Below are positions 37,055 through 46,739 of a stretch of DNA of 64,000 nucleotides, piece after piece (the first letter of the stretch is position 1; the number at the start of each line of letters is the position of its first letter). Position numbers and translations under genes: made by a program. The notes beneath the pieces are model-generated. The model did no database searches. It was given only the letters and a program-made list of their open reading frames with translations, and was not told the origin of the DNA. Origin of the DNA: Flagellimonas sp. S3867 (GTDB lineage: Bacteria; Bacteroidota; Bacteroidia; Flavobacteriales; Flavobacteriaceae). The stretch lies in contig NZ_JACVMN010000004.1 in assembly GCF_014698935.1 (NCBI RefSeq), positions 136,135 to 200,134 on the forward strand. The letters run 5' to 3'.

Positions 37055-38554
37055 ATGAAAAGACTCATTTGTTTTTTTGCCTTAATATCAACCATTTCAA
37101 TCTTTGGTCAAGATTCTATCGCTGTTAAATCGCAAGTGGCCAAGGCCATAGATGAACTTAGGGAGTTCATATCCATTCCCAATGATGCATTAAATGCGGA
37201 TGATATTGATGACAACGTTCTTTGGTTAAAACGAAAGTTTAGCGAACGGGGTTTCAATACTGCTGTACTCGAAACGGAAAATCTACCGCTTTTTTTTGCT
37301 GCTTTGCCCATGGAAGATTCCAAACCGACCATGCTCATTTATATGCATTTTGATGGGCAGTCAGTAGATCCATCTAAATGGAATCAGCCTAATCCATATC
37401 AAACAGTATTAAAAGCCCGGGAAGGGGATGATTTTAAAACCATTTCTTTTGAAGAGCTGAATGACGACATCAACTATGATTGGAGATTGTTTGGACGCTC
37501 AACTTCGGACGATAAAGGTCCTATTGTAATGTTTCTCAATACCATTGATCTTTTGAAAAAAGACGGAAAGGAAATCCCATTCAACATCAAAGTAATATTG
37601 GATGGTGAGGAGGAAAAAAGTAGCAAACCGCTTCCAAAGGCAGTAAAACAATATCGTGATTTGCTACAAGCAGATTTTTTGGTGATTGCAGACGGACCTG
37701 TACATCCATCGGAAAATCCAACCGTGGTCTATGGATGCAGAGGCATCACAACATTGACATTGACCACCTACGGCCCCATTAAACCGCAACATAGTGGCCA
37801 TTATGGCAACTACGCTCCAAATCCGGGATTCCAGTTGGCTCAATTATTGGCAACCATGAAAGATGCTGAGGGGAGGGTTACCATTCCTGGATATTATGAT
37901 GGAATTTCATTTGATGAATCTATAACGGAAGTGCTTAAAAGTGTTCCAGATAGCGATAAAGCCATTGCTGAAAAGCTACAATTTAAATCCGCAGAAAAAG
38001 TGGGCGGTTTTTATCAAGAGGCATTACAATACCCCTCGTTAAATATAAGAGGGATTGGTTCTGGCTGGGTAGGTCCAAAAAGAAGAACAATTGTTCCTGA
38101 AAGTGCAACAGCTGAACTGGATTTGCGTTTGGTTCCGGAAAGTAATGGTCATCGCTTAAAAAAATTGGTCAAAGCACATATCACCAAACAAGGATACCAT
38201 GTGCTGAATCATATTCCTTCTAAAGAAGAACGAATGTCTTTCGACAAAATCGTGACCGTTGAGGAAGGAAGTGTGACAGATGCATTTCGTACTAATTTGG
38301 ACAACCCTTATGGAAAGTTCTTAATTGAAACTTTGCAATCTGCCTTTGAAAAAGATGTTGTTCAAATCCGAATTATGGGAGGTACCGTGCCCATCTCACC
38401 TTTTATCAACGAATTACAAATTCCTGCCTTTATTGTTCCCATGGTAAATCCGGACAACAATCAGCATAGTCCGAACGAGAATCTGAAAATTGGACAGTTG
38501 GCTTATGGAATAAAGGCTTTGTATGCCATTTTATCTTCAAAAATGGGTGAATAG
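37055..38554 (+). CDS. M20 family metallopeptidase, exported
   Basis: 499 residues. Signal peptide MKRLICFFALISTISIFGQ. Zinc-site motifs: LIYMHFDGQSVDPSKW (His), GRSTSDDKGPI (bridging Asp), ILDGEEEKSSKPL (Glu pair), with the lid/dimerisation domain from about 215 (YGCRGITTLTLTTYG). M20 enzymes cleave dipeptides or N-acyl amino acids. It follows trpA by 30 bp on the same strand and could be read with the trp operon, though no functional link is evident. Confidence 0.92.
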   Translation: MKRLICFFALISTISIFGQDSIAVKSQVAKAIDELREFISIPNDALNADDIDDNVLWLKRKFSERGFNTAVLETENLPLFFAALPMEDSKPTMLIYMHFDGQSVDPSKWNQPNPYQTVLKAREGDDFKTISFEELNDDINYDWRLFGRSTSDDKGPIVMFLNTIDLLKKDGKEIPFNIKVILDGEEEKSSKPLPKAVKQYRDLLQADFLVIADGPVHPSENPTVVYGCRGITTLTLTTYGPIKPQHSGHYGNYAPNPGFQLAQLLATMKDAEGRVTIPGYYDGISFDESITEVLKSVPDSDKAIAEKLQFKSAEKVGGFYQEALQYPSLNIRGIGSGWVGPKRRTIVPESATAELDLRLVPESNGHRLKKLVKAHITKQGYHVLNHIPSKEERMSFDKIVTVEEGSVTDAFRTNLDNPYGKFLIETLQSAFEKDVVQIRIMGGTVPISPFINELQIPAFIVPMVNPDNNQHSPNENLKIGQLAYGIKALYAILSSKMGE

Positions 38555-38720
38555 ATTGTCTTTTCATCCTCAAAAGTTCAATTTAATCGAACATTCAAAA
38601 GATTGATTATCAAAGAAATTGACAGAATCATAGTTTCATCCCAATGAAACAGTAGTACATCCCTATTTTTTTTGGCTAACTATTAGTGAAGCTAAATTTA
38701 TTGTACCCAAACCGCTCACT

Positions 38721-39143
38721 ATGAAATATTCTACACTTATTATTGATGATTCTTCCATTCAGCGATTAGCTACCTCAATCTTGATTAAGAATCATCCCGA
38801 TTTAGAGTTAATCGGTTCCTATGAAAATCCATACGAAGGGATCAAAGCCATTTATGACCACAAGGTAGATATGGTTTTTTTGGATGTTTTGATGGACAAG
38901 GTCAACGCTTTTGAGCTGCTGGACAGTATAGAAATCAATACTGCGGTAATCATGAATTCAACCTGGGCCAGTTTTGCCAAAAAAGCCTTCGATTATGGTA
39001 TCAATGACTTTTTAATGAAACCCATACGCAGAACCAGATTCGAGCGAGCCGTATCCAAAATCATTAAAGAAATCGAAGTAAAGCGAATAAAACCGGTTCA
39101 GACATACACCGTTTTACAACGATTTTCGACCTTCAAAAATTAG
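38721..39143 (+). CDS. Single-domain response regulator, atypical
   Basis: 140 residues with receiver features: IIDDSSIQRLA (acidic pocket), MVFLDVLMDKVNAFELLDSI (phospho-Asp in FLD), MNSTWASFAKKAFDYG (Thr/Ser) and FLMKPIRR (Lys). The segment after the Asp lacks the usual MPxxxG. It resembles the receiver part of LytTR regulators, but the DNA-binding domain is absent and only about 20 basic residues follow. It ends one base before a convergent gene. Confidence 0.85.
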   Translation: MKYSTLIIDDSSIQRLATSILIKNHPDLELIGSYENPYEGIKAIYDHKVDMVFLDVLMDKVNAFELLDSIEINTAVIMNSTWASFAKKAFDYGINDFLMKPIRRTRFERAVSKIIKEIEVKRIKPVQTYTVLQRFSTFKN

Positions 39144-39851
39144 TTATTCAAAAAACTTACGGTACTGCATCACCCTAAAATCAAAAGTATTGAATTCAGG
39201 ATTGGCAGTTTTTAAATCTTTGTACAATTGAAGACTGCCCACAGCCCGATTGGCCGCACCTGAAGGCGCTGTTAGTGAAACTGTTTTTACTATTCTTGGT
39301 TTTTCGGTGGTATAGCTCTCGATTGCGCTCGAGGTGGTAGGCAGTACAAGTTGATGGATTCTTGGCACTTTGTCATTAAGCACATCCAATTTTAATCCAT
39401 ATTCCTTTAATTGTCTGCGGAAGAAGTATTCAGGACCGTTTTTGCTGTTACCGCCCATAAACAAGATTGTTTCAATCTTTGGAAATTCTTTTAAATAGTT
39501 TACTAAATCGCGAAGTTGTACATTTTGCATTCCCAAATCGGAAGCATCTATTTTTTGACGCTCAGCACTAGCCACAATATCACAGACCCCTATTTTTTGC
39601 GCGAACAGAAAGTTTTTGCGCTGTTCGGTCGCCTCTTTGGTGGTTTCATATTTTAATTGAAGTCCGAAAATTTCGTTCAAAATGGGCCATAACATCCCGT
39701 TTCGGCTACCATAGCAGAAATCTACATCGTCATCCTTAAGCTCTCTTGAAGTAAATCGAGGTGGTGGTAATGTCCCGACAATCAATTTTGTAGCCTCTGG
39801 AAATATAAAAGGCTGATATGGATGGGTATGCAAAAATGGTTTTACGTTCAA
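39144..39851 (-). CDS. Uracil-DNA glycosylase superfamily protein
   Basis: 235 residues. KLIVGTLPPPRF (motif 1-like), FCYGSRNGMLWPILNEIFG, QKIGVCDIVASAERQKIDASD and ETILFMGGNSKNGPEYFFRR fit the Mug/hypoxanthine-type branch of the UDG superfamily. It presumably removes deaminated bases. The C-terminal motif is LVLPTTSSAIESYTTEK. It lies 9 bp downstream of ppc on the same strand and converges with the receiver gene. Confidence 0.85.
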   Translation of the reverse strand: MNVKPFLHTHPYQPFIFPEATKLIVGTLPPPRFTSRELKDDDVDFCYGSRNGMLWPILNEIFGLQLKYETTKEATEQRKNFLFAQKIGVCDIVASAERQKIDASDLGMQNVQLRDLVNYLKEFPKIETILFMGGNSKNGPEYFFRRQLKEYGLKLDVLNDKVPRIHQLVLPTTSSAIESYTTEKPRIVKTVSLTAPSGAANRAVGSLQLYKDLKTANPEFNTFDFRVMQYRKFFE

Positions 39852-39860
39852 GATTTTAAG

Positions 39861-42407
39861 TTAGGCCGAATTCCTACTTGCATTAATGTTACCATACAAG
39901 GAACGGGTCACAATTTTTTCATAGACTTCCTTGAACTTGGAATTCTTGGTGATATTGTACAATGCATTCTGCTGAATAACAAGCAGTGGTAATACAATTT
40001 CTTCCCTAATCTTCACTGATTCACGGGAGACTTCCTCGTCCTCCATCAAAATTTTAAGTCCCGAAATCTGTAAGAGCATTTTCTTTGATAGCTGATACTC
40101 TTCATGCAGTATGGTCCAAAACGCTCCAAACTCGGCATCCTCCTTCATATAACTGGTCAGGTCAAAATTGGTTTTGGCCAAGGACATCATACTGTTGTGC
40201 ATTAAAGTTTTAAAGAAGGGTACTTCGTTATACAACTTCTTCACTTGGGTCAGCTTACCATCATCTTTTAGTTTTTGAATGGCCGTTCCGATCCCAAAAT
40301 ATCCTGGTACGTTTTGTTTTAATTGACTCCATGAGCCCACAAATGAAATGGCTCTTAAATCGGAAAGTTCCAATTGTTTTTTATTGCCACGTTTACCGGG
40401 GCGGCTCCCAATATTGGCTTTGGTATAGTATTTTAATGTACTCCTATGTTCTAGATATGGAATAAACTTTTCATGCTGTTTGAGTGCGTCATATTTTTCG
40501 AAACTCAATTCGGATAGTTCCTCAATCAATTTTCGCTGTGCGTCAGAAATCTCATGTTCTTCTCCATATAGATTATTGCTCAATCCAGCTGTAAGCAACT
40601 GTTCTGAGTTGTGAATAAACTGCTCTTTGGTACCATAGGTACTGGTAATGGTCTGTCCCTGAATGGTGAGCTGTATTTCATGGTTGGCCACATCTTTGGT
40701 CTGGGCTGCATAAAAACGGTGGGTTTTTCCTCCGCCTCGCGCAGGTGGACCTCCCCTACCATCAAAGAAAATAGCCTTAATCCCATTTTTCTTACACACT
40801 TTACTAAGGGTCTCTTTGGTTTTTAGAATGGACCAATTAGCTTTGAGGTAACCTCCATCTTTTGTTCCATCAGAAAAGCCCAACATTATGGTATGCGTAT
40901 TTTTTCTACGTTCTAAATGTTGACGGTATTGAGGTGTATCGAACAAAGTTTGCATAACTCCTTCAGCTTCCTCCATACCCTTCATGGTCTCAAACAATGG
41001 AATTATGTCAAAAGTGATTTCATCTTCCTTCCATCCACACCATCTAAACAATCCAAATACAAAGAGTACGGAATAAATATCTTCTGAATTGCTGATGATA
41101 TATCTATTACATCCATCCTCACCATTATTCTTTTGAATCTCCTTTAATTGACCAATATTTGTAATGGTGTCCTTTACAATATCCTCATCAAAGTCACTTG
41201 GATTCAATTTCAAATCTTTTTTCAACAGCCATTGTTGCAGTTCTGCATCAGACAGTTCTTCCAAATTATCTTTTATAGCTCCTTGTTGTTTAAGAATAGT
41301 GGTAACGGCCAACTTATGCTTACTATGGTCCTGTCTAACATCCAAGGTGGCAAAATGTGTTTTGAAAATATGGACCTTATTGATAAACCGATCAAGGCGT
41401 TTTAAATACAACCTGTGGTATTTACCTTCCAACTTTTCGCGGGTTTGCAACAACTGTTCTATTATTTCCTCGTATGAAATAACGGCCTTGGCATCAAACA
41501 TAGACTTGTAGAGCTTATTGCTAAGTTCATTCAAATCATCCTGCATATCCTTAAAGGTCAGTTTTTTACGAAGCATTTTAAGCTCGTTGTAGTAACATTT
41601 CATCAACGTAAGTCGAAGTTCATCAGCCACTTGCTGTGTAATTTTGGCGGTGACAAAAGGATTTCCATCTCTATCCCCTCCGGGCCAAAAGCCAAGTTTG
41701 ATAATATTATAATTATCAAACTCCTCGTTGTGAATTTTGCCTTTCACATACTGAAACAGCTCACCCACGGCATCATAATAGGTGTTTCGAAGGATATAGA
41801 TGATATTTTTAGCTTCATCCAAGGGCGTTGGTTTTTTTACATTTACCAAAGATGTAAGTCCTAACTGCTGTAAAGTCAAATCGATATCATCCACCTTGTT
41901 TTCATCAATTAGCGAACGTAATTCGGCAATGATGTCCAACACCGCTGGGGTATAAAACTGTGTAGGGTGGGCCGTAAGCACAATCCGAGCACTAAAGGTT
42001 GAAAGTGAATTGGATATTTCATCCCAATTTTTGGTGCGATTTACCAACGCAAAGTAATCCTTTATAGAAAGGGATTTGGTATATTCTTGCAGTTTTGGAA
42101 AGGCAGAATCCTCCACACTATCGTACAATACCACCTGACGTTCTACATACTGGATGACCTTGAACATAAAATCCAATCGCTCGCGTTCGTCTTTTATATC
42201 AACAAAGTTGGTAAAGAACGTTTCCAATATTTCCTGTGGATTTTTACCCGCTTTCAATCCTTTTTCGCATTGATCAAACAAAAGTGGAATCAATACCCCC
42301 ACATTTTCTATGTTTTGATAGGGCAAGCTTAAAAACAGACTATTATATATATTGAATTTGTTGGTGACCGATTTTCTAAACTCTTCTAAACGTCTTGACT
42401 GCTGCAT
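39861..42407 (-). CDS. ppc: Phosphoenolpyruvate carboxylase
   Basis: 848 residues. Catalytic segments: VLTAHPTQF (His, about 142), FWPGGDRDGNPFVTA, LDVRQDHSKH, MLGFSDGTKDGGYLKANW and the glycine-rich loop GRGGPPARGGGKTH near residue 555. It fixes bicarbonate on PEP to refill oxaloacetate. The C-terminus is ITRSLYGNINASRNSA rather than the enterobacterial QNTG end, normal for this phylum. Confidence 0.97.
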   Translation of the reverse strand: MQQSRRLEEFRKSVTNKFNIYNSLFLSLPYQNIENVGVLIPLLFDQCEKGLKAGKNPQEILETFFTNFVDIKDERERLDFMFKVIQYVERQVVLYDSVEDSAFPKLQEYTKSLSIKDYFALVNRTKNWDEISNSLSTFSARIVLTAHPTQFYTPAVLDIIAELRSLIDENKVDDIDLTLQQLGLTSLVNVKKPTPLDEAKNIIYILRNTYYDAVGELFQYVKGKIHNEEFDNYNIIKLGFWPGGDRDGNPFVTAKITQQVADELRLTLMKCYYNELKMLRKKLTFKDMQDDLNELSNKLYKSMFDAKAVISYEEIIEQLLQTREKLEGKYHRLYLKRLDRFINKVHIFKTHFATLDVRQDHSKHKLAVTTILKQQGAIKDNLEELSDAELQQWLLKKDLKLNPSDFDEDIVKDTITNIGQLKEIQKNNGEDGCNRYIISNSEDIYSVLFVFGLFRWCGWKEDEITFDIIPLFETMKGMEEAEGVMQTLFDTPQYRQHLERRKNTHTIMLGFSDGTKDGGYLKANWSILKTKETLSKVCKKNGIKAIFFDGRGGPPARGGGKTHRFYAAQTKDVANHEIQLTIQGQTITSTYGTKEQFIHNSEQLLTAGLSNNLYGEEHEISDAQRKLIEELSELSFEKYDALKQHEKFIPYLEHRSTLKYYTKANIGSRPGKRGNKKQLELSDLRAISFVGSWSQLKQNVPGYFGIGTAIQKLKDDGKLTQVKKLYNEVPFFKTLMHNSMMSLAKTNFDLTSYMKEDAEFGAFWTILHEEYQLSKKMLLQISGLKILMEDEEVSRESVKIREEIVLPLLVIQQNALYNITKNSKFKEVYEKIVTRSLYGNINASRNSA

Positions 42408-42552
42408 GGTTTCCTCGGTATGGTTAGTTTACGAATATAATTAATGGACAAAGATCGTGATAAATGCCGAACATCACCTACTTATTTAGGCACATCACAA
42501 TTTTAAGAATTCGAATCCACAAACCTAACAATGCCGGATTAAACTGGGAATT

Positions 42553-43314
42553 TTATCTAACGAAAACGGGTTGATTTTCTTTTAGTGTATGTTCTGCACT
42601 AAACACATATCCATCGTAGTTAAAGCCTTTAAGGTTCTCCATTGTATCCACATCATTATCCAAAATATAACGTACCATTGAACCTCTGGCCTTTTTGGCA
42701 AAAAAACTGATTACTTTCAATTTATCATTTTTCCAATCTTTAAAGATTGGTGTAATCACAGGAACCTTTAGACTTTTTTCATCAATAGCGCCAAAATACT
42801 CGTTACTTGCCAGATTTATAAACAACTCGTCGTCTTCCAATTCCCCATTCAAATGATCTGTCAGTTGTTTTTTCCAAAATTCATAAAGGTTCTTTTTTCG
42901 GGCTACTTTTAATTGTGTTCCCATTTCCAACCGATAGGGTTGAATCAAATCCAAGGGTTTTAGAATACCGTATAATCCGGAGAGGATTCTCAAGGTGTCT
43001 TGCAATCTATCCAATTTTTCTTCTGGAATGGTGTAAGCGTCAAGGCCTTGGTACACATCGCCATTAAAGGAATATACTGCCGGCCGTGCATTCTCCGTGG
43101 TGAAAGGGGTGGAAAATTGTTGGTTTCGTTGCCAGTTAAGCTCAGCTAAATTATCGGATATGGACATCAATTTAGACAACGCTTTTGGTTTTTTCTTTGC
43201 CAAAACAGCATTCAATTTTTCCGATGCTTGCAAAAACTGTGGTTGACTATATTGTGATGTTGGCAATTCCGATTCAAAATTGAGCGATTTGGCAGGTGAG
43301 ATAACAATCTTCAT
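42553..43314 (-). CDS. yaaA: YaaA family peroxide stress protein
   Basis: 253 residues. [18 protein letters not shown] at the start, [42 protein letters not shown] and [17 protein letters not shown] are all conserved. In E. coli the protein limits intracellular iron and DNA damage during peroxide stress. Single gene between ppc and rluD. Confidence 0.94.
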   Translation of the reverse strand: MKIVISPAKSLNFESELPTSQYSQPQFLQASEKLNAVLAKKKPKALSKLMSISDNLAELNWQRNQQFSTPFTTENARPAVYSFNGDVYQGLDAYTIPEEKLDRLQDTLRILSGLYGILKPLDLIQPYRLEMGTQLKVARKKNLYEFWKKQLTDHLNGELEDDELFINLASNEYFGAIDEKSLKVPVITPIFKDWKNDKLKVISFFAKKARGSMVRYILDNDVDTMENLKGFNYDGYVFSAEHTLKENQPVFVR

Positions 43315-43401
43315 AAATCAAATTTTAAGTAAAAATAAGGATGTAATTGGATTTATGACAATTGTGTCAAAAGGTGTTTTCAATCTAAAGATTGAAGAAA
43401 T

Positions 43402-44430
43402 CTATTGATCGTGGTGTTTGGCATACGCTCGCCATTTTTCAATACAATTTACCATATCGTCCGGAAGCTCGGAATCGAAACGCATAAACTTTCCGCTGAC
43501 CGGATGTTCAAAGCCCAAGGTTTTTGCATGCAACGCCTGTCTGGGTAAAATCTTAAAAGCGTTTTCAACAAACTGCTTGTACTTGGTAAAGGTTGTTCCC
43601 TTCAATATTTTTTCTCCACCGTAGCGTTCGTCATTGAAAAGTGTATGGCCAACATACTTCATATGAACCCTAATTTGATGGGTTCTTCCGGTTTCAAGTT
43701 TGCATGATACCAGGGTAACATATCCTAAACGCTCAACCACTTTATAATGGGTTACAGCTTCTTTTCCTTGATCACCTTCAGGAAAAACCATCATCTGCAA
43801 ACGATTCTTCGGATTTCGGGCAATATGTCCTTCAATGGTTCCTTCATCTTCATCAACATTACCCCAAACCAATGCCAAATATTCGCGTTCGCTGCTTTTA
43901 TCAAAAAATTGTTTTGCCAAATGGGTCATTGCCAACTCCGTTTTGGCAATCACTAAAAGTCCTGAGGTGTCTTTATCTATCCGATGTACCAAACCCGGTC
44001 TTTCGGAACTGTTTGTTGGTAGATTATCAAAATGGTACACCAAAGCATTTATCAGGGTTCCTGAATAATTGCCATGTCCAGGATGCACTACCATTCCGGC
44101 AGGTTTGTTGACTACCAACAGCGTTTCATCTTCATAAACAATGTCCAGTGGAATATTTTCAGGGGTAAGTAAAAACTCGTACGGGGGATGTTCAAACATC
44201 ACTTTGACCTCATCACCAGCCTTTACCTTGTAATTTTGCTTTACAATTGCTTCATTCACCCAAATATGACCTTGTTTGGCAGCTTGCTGAATCTTATTTC
44301 GGGTGGCGTTTTCAATGAAATTCATCAAAAATTTATCCACTCGTAATGGCTCCTGCCCTGCTGAAGCAACAAATTTGTGATGTTCAAAAAGTTCGTCTTG
44401 GGAAAGTTCGGGGTTTTCTGATGGACCCAT
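43402..44430 (-). CDS. rluD: RluD-type 23S rRNA pseudouridine synthase
   Basis: 342 residues. An S4 domain (LRVDKFLMNFIENATRNKIQQAAKQGHIWVN, about 28-60) precedes the catalytic domain with RPGLVHRIDKDTSGLLVIAKT, where the Asp in HRIDKDTSG (near residue 150) is the nucleophile. ETGRTHQIRVHMKYVGH is conserved. It starts 2 bp after the PASTA gene, so the two are translationally coupled. Confidence 0.95.
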   Translation of the reverse strand: MGPSENPELSQDELFEHHKFVASAGQEPLRVDKFLMNFIENATRNKIQQAAKQGHIWVNEAIVKQNYKVKAGDEVKVMFEHPPYEFLLTPENIPLDIVYEDETLLVVNKPAGMVVHPGHGNYSGTLINALVYHFDNLPTNSSERPGLVHRIDKDTSGLLVIAKTELAMTHLAKQFFDKSSEREYLALVWGNVDEDEGTIEGHIARNPKNRLQMMVFPEGDQGKEAVTHYKVVERLGYVTLVSCKLETGRTHQIRVHMKYVGHTLFNDERYGGEKILKGTTFTKYKQFVENAFKILPRQALHAKTLGFEHPVSGKFMRFDSELPDDMVNCIEKWRAYAKHHDQ

Positions 44431-44432
44431 AA

Positions 44433-45020
44433 TTATTCGGAATCTGCTTGCACACGGGCCCTACCAGGAATGGTGCCATTTCCACAAATCAGCTCAACTT
44501 TCGAGGTTTTGGGCAATTTATCCCCAGGCTTAATATGTTTGCCTTTATATTTCATGCGATACACCATGTCCTTACCCAACTCATCAATATAGGTAACCCG
44601 CTGAACTTCGAGCCCAACAGCCCGCAACATTGAAGTTGCATTTCTTTGGGTAACTTGAATGATATCGGGGACGGTGACTTTTTTATAGCCTGATGGGTTC
44701 ACGGTAAAATAAATCTTCCTATTTGATTTGACCTTGTTACCAGCTTGTGGGTTTTGCTCAAGAATGGAGAACCTGGGGTATTCAGGGTTGTAGTTGGATG
44801 AATCCAAGACCTGATATCGTAGTCCTGCATCTTCAACGGCCTCTCGCATTTCCATCACCGACATTTTGGAAAAATCGGGAACTTCTACAAACTCACCATG
44901 ATTTGTAGAGCTTTTTAACCACCTTAAAATCAAGAAAACAATAAGTATGGAAGCTAGCAATGCCAGACCCAATTGAATTAGGAACACCTTGCTTCTAATG
45001 AAATTAAAAAAATGTTTCAT
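44433..45020 (-). CDS. PASTA domain membrane protein
   Basis: 195 residues from ATG at 45020 (MKHFFNFIRSK); an in-frame TTG at 45026 is less likely. One transmembrane helix (VFLIQLGLALLASILIVFLIL, about 12-32) is followed by two PASTA repeats outside: VEVPDFSKMSVMEMREAVEDAGLRY and TVPDIIQVTQRNATSMLRAVGLEV. PASTA units sense peptidoglycan fragments. No kinase domain is attached. Divergent from ddl, so both genes at this locus touch the cell wall. Confidence 0.88.
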   Translation of the reverse strand: MKHFFNFIRSKVFLIQLGLALLASILIVFLILRWLKSSTNHGEFVEVPDFSKMSVMEMREAVEDAGLRYQVLDSSNYNPEYPRFSILEQNPQAGNKVKSNRKIYFTVNPSGYKKVTVPDIIQVTQRNATSMLRAVGLEVQRVTYIDELGKDMVYRMKYKGKHIKPGDKLPKTSKVELICGNGTIPGRARVQADSE

Positions 45021-45097
45021 GTACAATGCCTTATCGGAACAAATATAGGAAAGCCAGTCCTTTTTTCTTTACTTTGACAAAGCGATTCGACAAGCCG

Positions 45098-46072
45098 ATG
45101 AAAAAAAACATCGCCATCATCATGGGTGGTTACTCCAGTGAGTACGAAATCTCCATTAAAAGTGGGAACGTGGTCTATAAATACCTTGACCGTAAAAAAT
45201 ACAATCCGTACCGAATTATTGTCCAAAAAGAAAAATGGTTTTATCCAAATAATGAAGGCCAGGAATTTCCTGTGGACAAATCGGATTTCAGTGTTGCATT
45301 AAATGGAGAAAAAATTCAATTTGATTGTGTTTTTAATGCTGTACACGGTACTCCTGGAGAGGATGGATTGCTTCAGGCGTATTTTGAACTCTTGAACATA
45401 CCACAAACATCCTGTAGTCAATATCAAGCCGCTCTTACATTCAACAAGCGGGATTTGTTGAGCGTGTTAAAACCATACAATATACTATGTGCTACCTCCT
45501 ATTATATAAACAAAGGGGATGCTATAGATGAAGATGCGATTGTAGAAAAGGTAGGACTTCCCTGTTTTGTAAAAGCCAATAGGGCCGGAAGCAGTTATGG
45601 CATCAGTAAGGTTTATAAAAAAGAAGAATTAAATGCGGCCATCGACAATGCTTTTACAGAAGATGATGAAATTATCATAGAAACCTTTTTGGACGGCACT
45701 GAAGTATCTGTTGGCGTCATCACCTACAATAATGAAGTTACTGTGCTGCCCATAACCGAGATTGTTTCTGAAAATGATTTTTTTGACTTTGAGGCAAAAT
45801 ATTTGGGTAAATCGCAAGAAATAACCCCAGCAAGAATCTCAAAGGAGCAGCATGAGAGCGTTGCCAAATTGGCCAAATTCATTTATGAAGTTTTGGGACT
45901 CACGGGGTATAGCCGAAGTGAATTCATTTTTGTAGATAGTGAACCCTATTTGTTAGAAGTCAACACCACCCCTGGCTTGACTGAAGAAAGTATTTTGCCA
46001 AAACAAGCCAAAGCCGCCGGTATTTCACTTGAAGCTTTGTTTGGCAGTGCCATCGAAGAAGCAATGCGATAG
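45098..46072 (+). CDS. ddl: D-alanine--D-alanine ligase
   Basis: 324 residues from ATG at 45098 (MKKNIAIIMGGYSSEYEIS); the longer frame from 45026 overlaps the divergent gene's start. ATP-grasp fold: FNAVHGTPGEDG, LPCFVKANRAGSSYGISKV, and the Mg-binding SRSEFIFVDSEPYLLEVNTTPGLTEESI at the end. It makes D-Ala-D-Ala for peptidoglycan. coaD follows 30 bp downstream. Confidence 0.96.
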   Translation: MKKNIAIIMGGYSSEYEISIKSGNVVYKYLDRKKYNPYRIIVQKEKWFYPNNEGQEFPVDKSDFSVALNGEKIQFDCVFNAVHGTPGEDGLLQAYFELLNIPQTSCSQYQAALTFNKRDLLSVLKPYNILCATSYYINKGDAIDEDAIVEKVGLPCFVKANRAGSSYGISKVYKKEELNAAIDNAFTEDDEIIIETFLDGTEVSVGVITYNNEVTVLPITEIVSENDFFDFEAKYLGKSQEITPARISKEQHESVAKLAKFIYEVLGLTGYSRSEFIFVDSEPYLLEVNTTPGLTEESILPKQAKAAGISLEALFGSAIEEAMR

Positions 46073-46102
46073 AAAATCAGTATTTTTAAAAAAACACCAA
46101 CA

Positions 46103-46561
46103 ATGAGACGTGCTATTTTTCCAGGTTCATTTGATCCCTTGACATTAGGTCATTACGACATTATTAAAAGGGGTATCACCTTATTTGATGAACTTTTGAT
46201 TGCCATTGGTATCAACGCTGATAAAAAATACATGTTTTCACTAGAAGAGCGCACCAAATTTATTGAAGATGCATTTAAGGATGAGCCCAAAATTAAGGTG
46301 GTAACTTACGAAGGTCTCACCGTTGACTTCTGCAAAAAAGTAGATGCTGATTTCATTTTGCGGGGGCTTCGAAATCCTGCAGATTTTGAATTTGAGAAAG
46401 CTATAGCGCATACCAATAGAAAACTGTCTGAGATTGAAACTGTGTTCTTATTGACCTCTTCCGGTAAATCTTATATCAGTTCATCTATTGTGAGGGACGT
46501 GATTAGAAATGGAGGTGATTTTACCGGTCTGGTACCCGATACCGTTGTGATAAAATCATAG
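46103..46561 (+). CDS. coaD: Phosphopantetheine adenylyltransferase
   Basis: 152 residues. GSFDPLTLGHYDIIKRG contains the nucleotidyltransferase TxGH motif near residue 16, and TSSGKSYISSSIVRDVIRNGG contains the ISSS phosphate contact near 128. It performs the penultimate step of CoA synthesis. Confidence 0.97.
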   Translation: MRRAIFPGSFDPLTLGHYDIIKRGITLFDELLIAIGINADKKYMFSLEERTKFIEDAFKDEPKIKVVTYEGLTVDFCKKVDADFILRGLRNPADFEFEKAIAHTNRKLSEIETVFLLTSSGKSYISSSIVRDVIRNGGDFTGLVPDTVVIKS

Positions 46562-46739
46562 CCATTCTTATCAAAGTGCGGGTAGTGACATCTTCATTTT
46601 GGGGAGATCGGTCTTCAAAAAACTGCCGTTCATCGATAAAACAACATATTTTGGTCGATTCACAACAATAAATTATGTATGTAGGTTAACACTTTTATTT
46701 TAGTAGGAAATTTCTTAATCCCAAATCTAGACCTACATT

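Noticed and set aside
38631..38650. GTTTCAT/ATGAAAC hairpin after the M20 gene as a terminator
   Set aside because: Seven-bp stem without an adjacent T-run; too weak to call.
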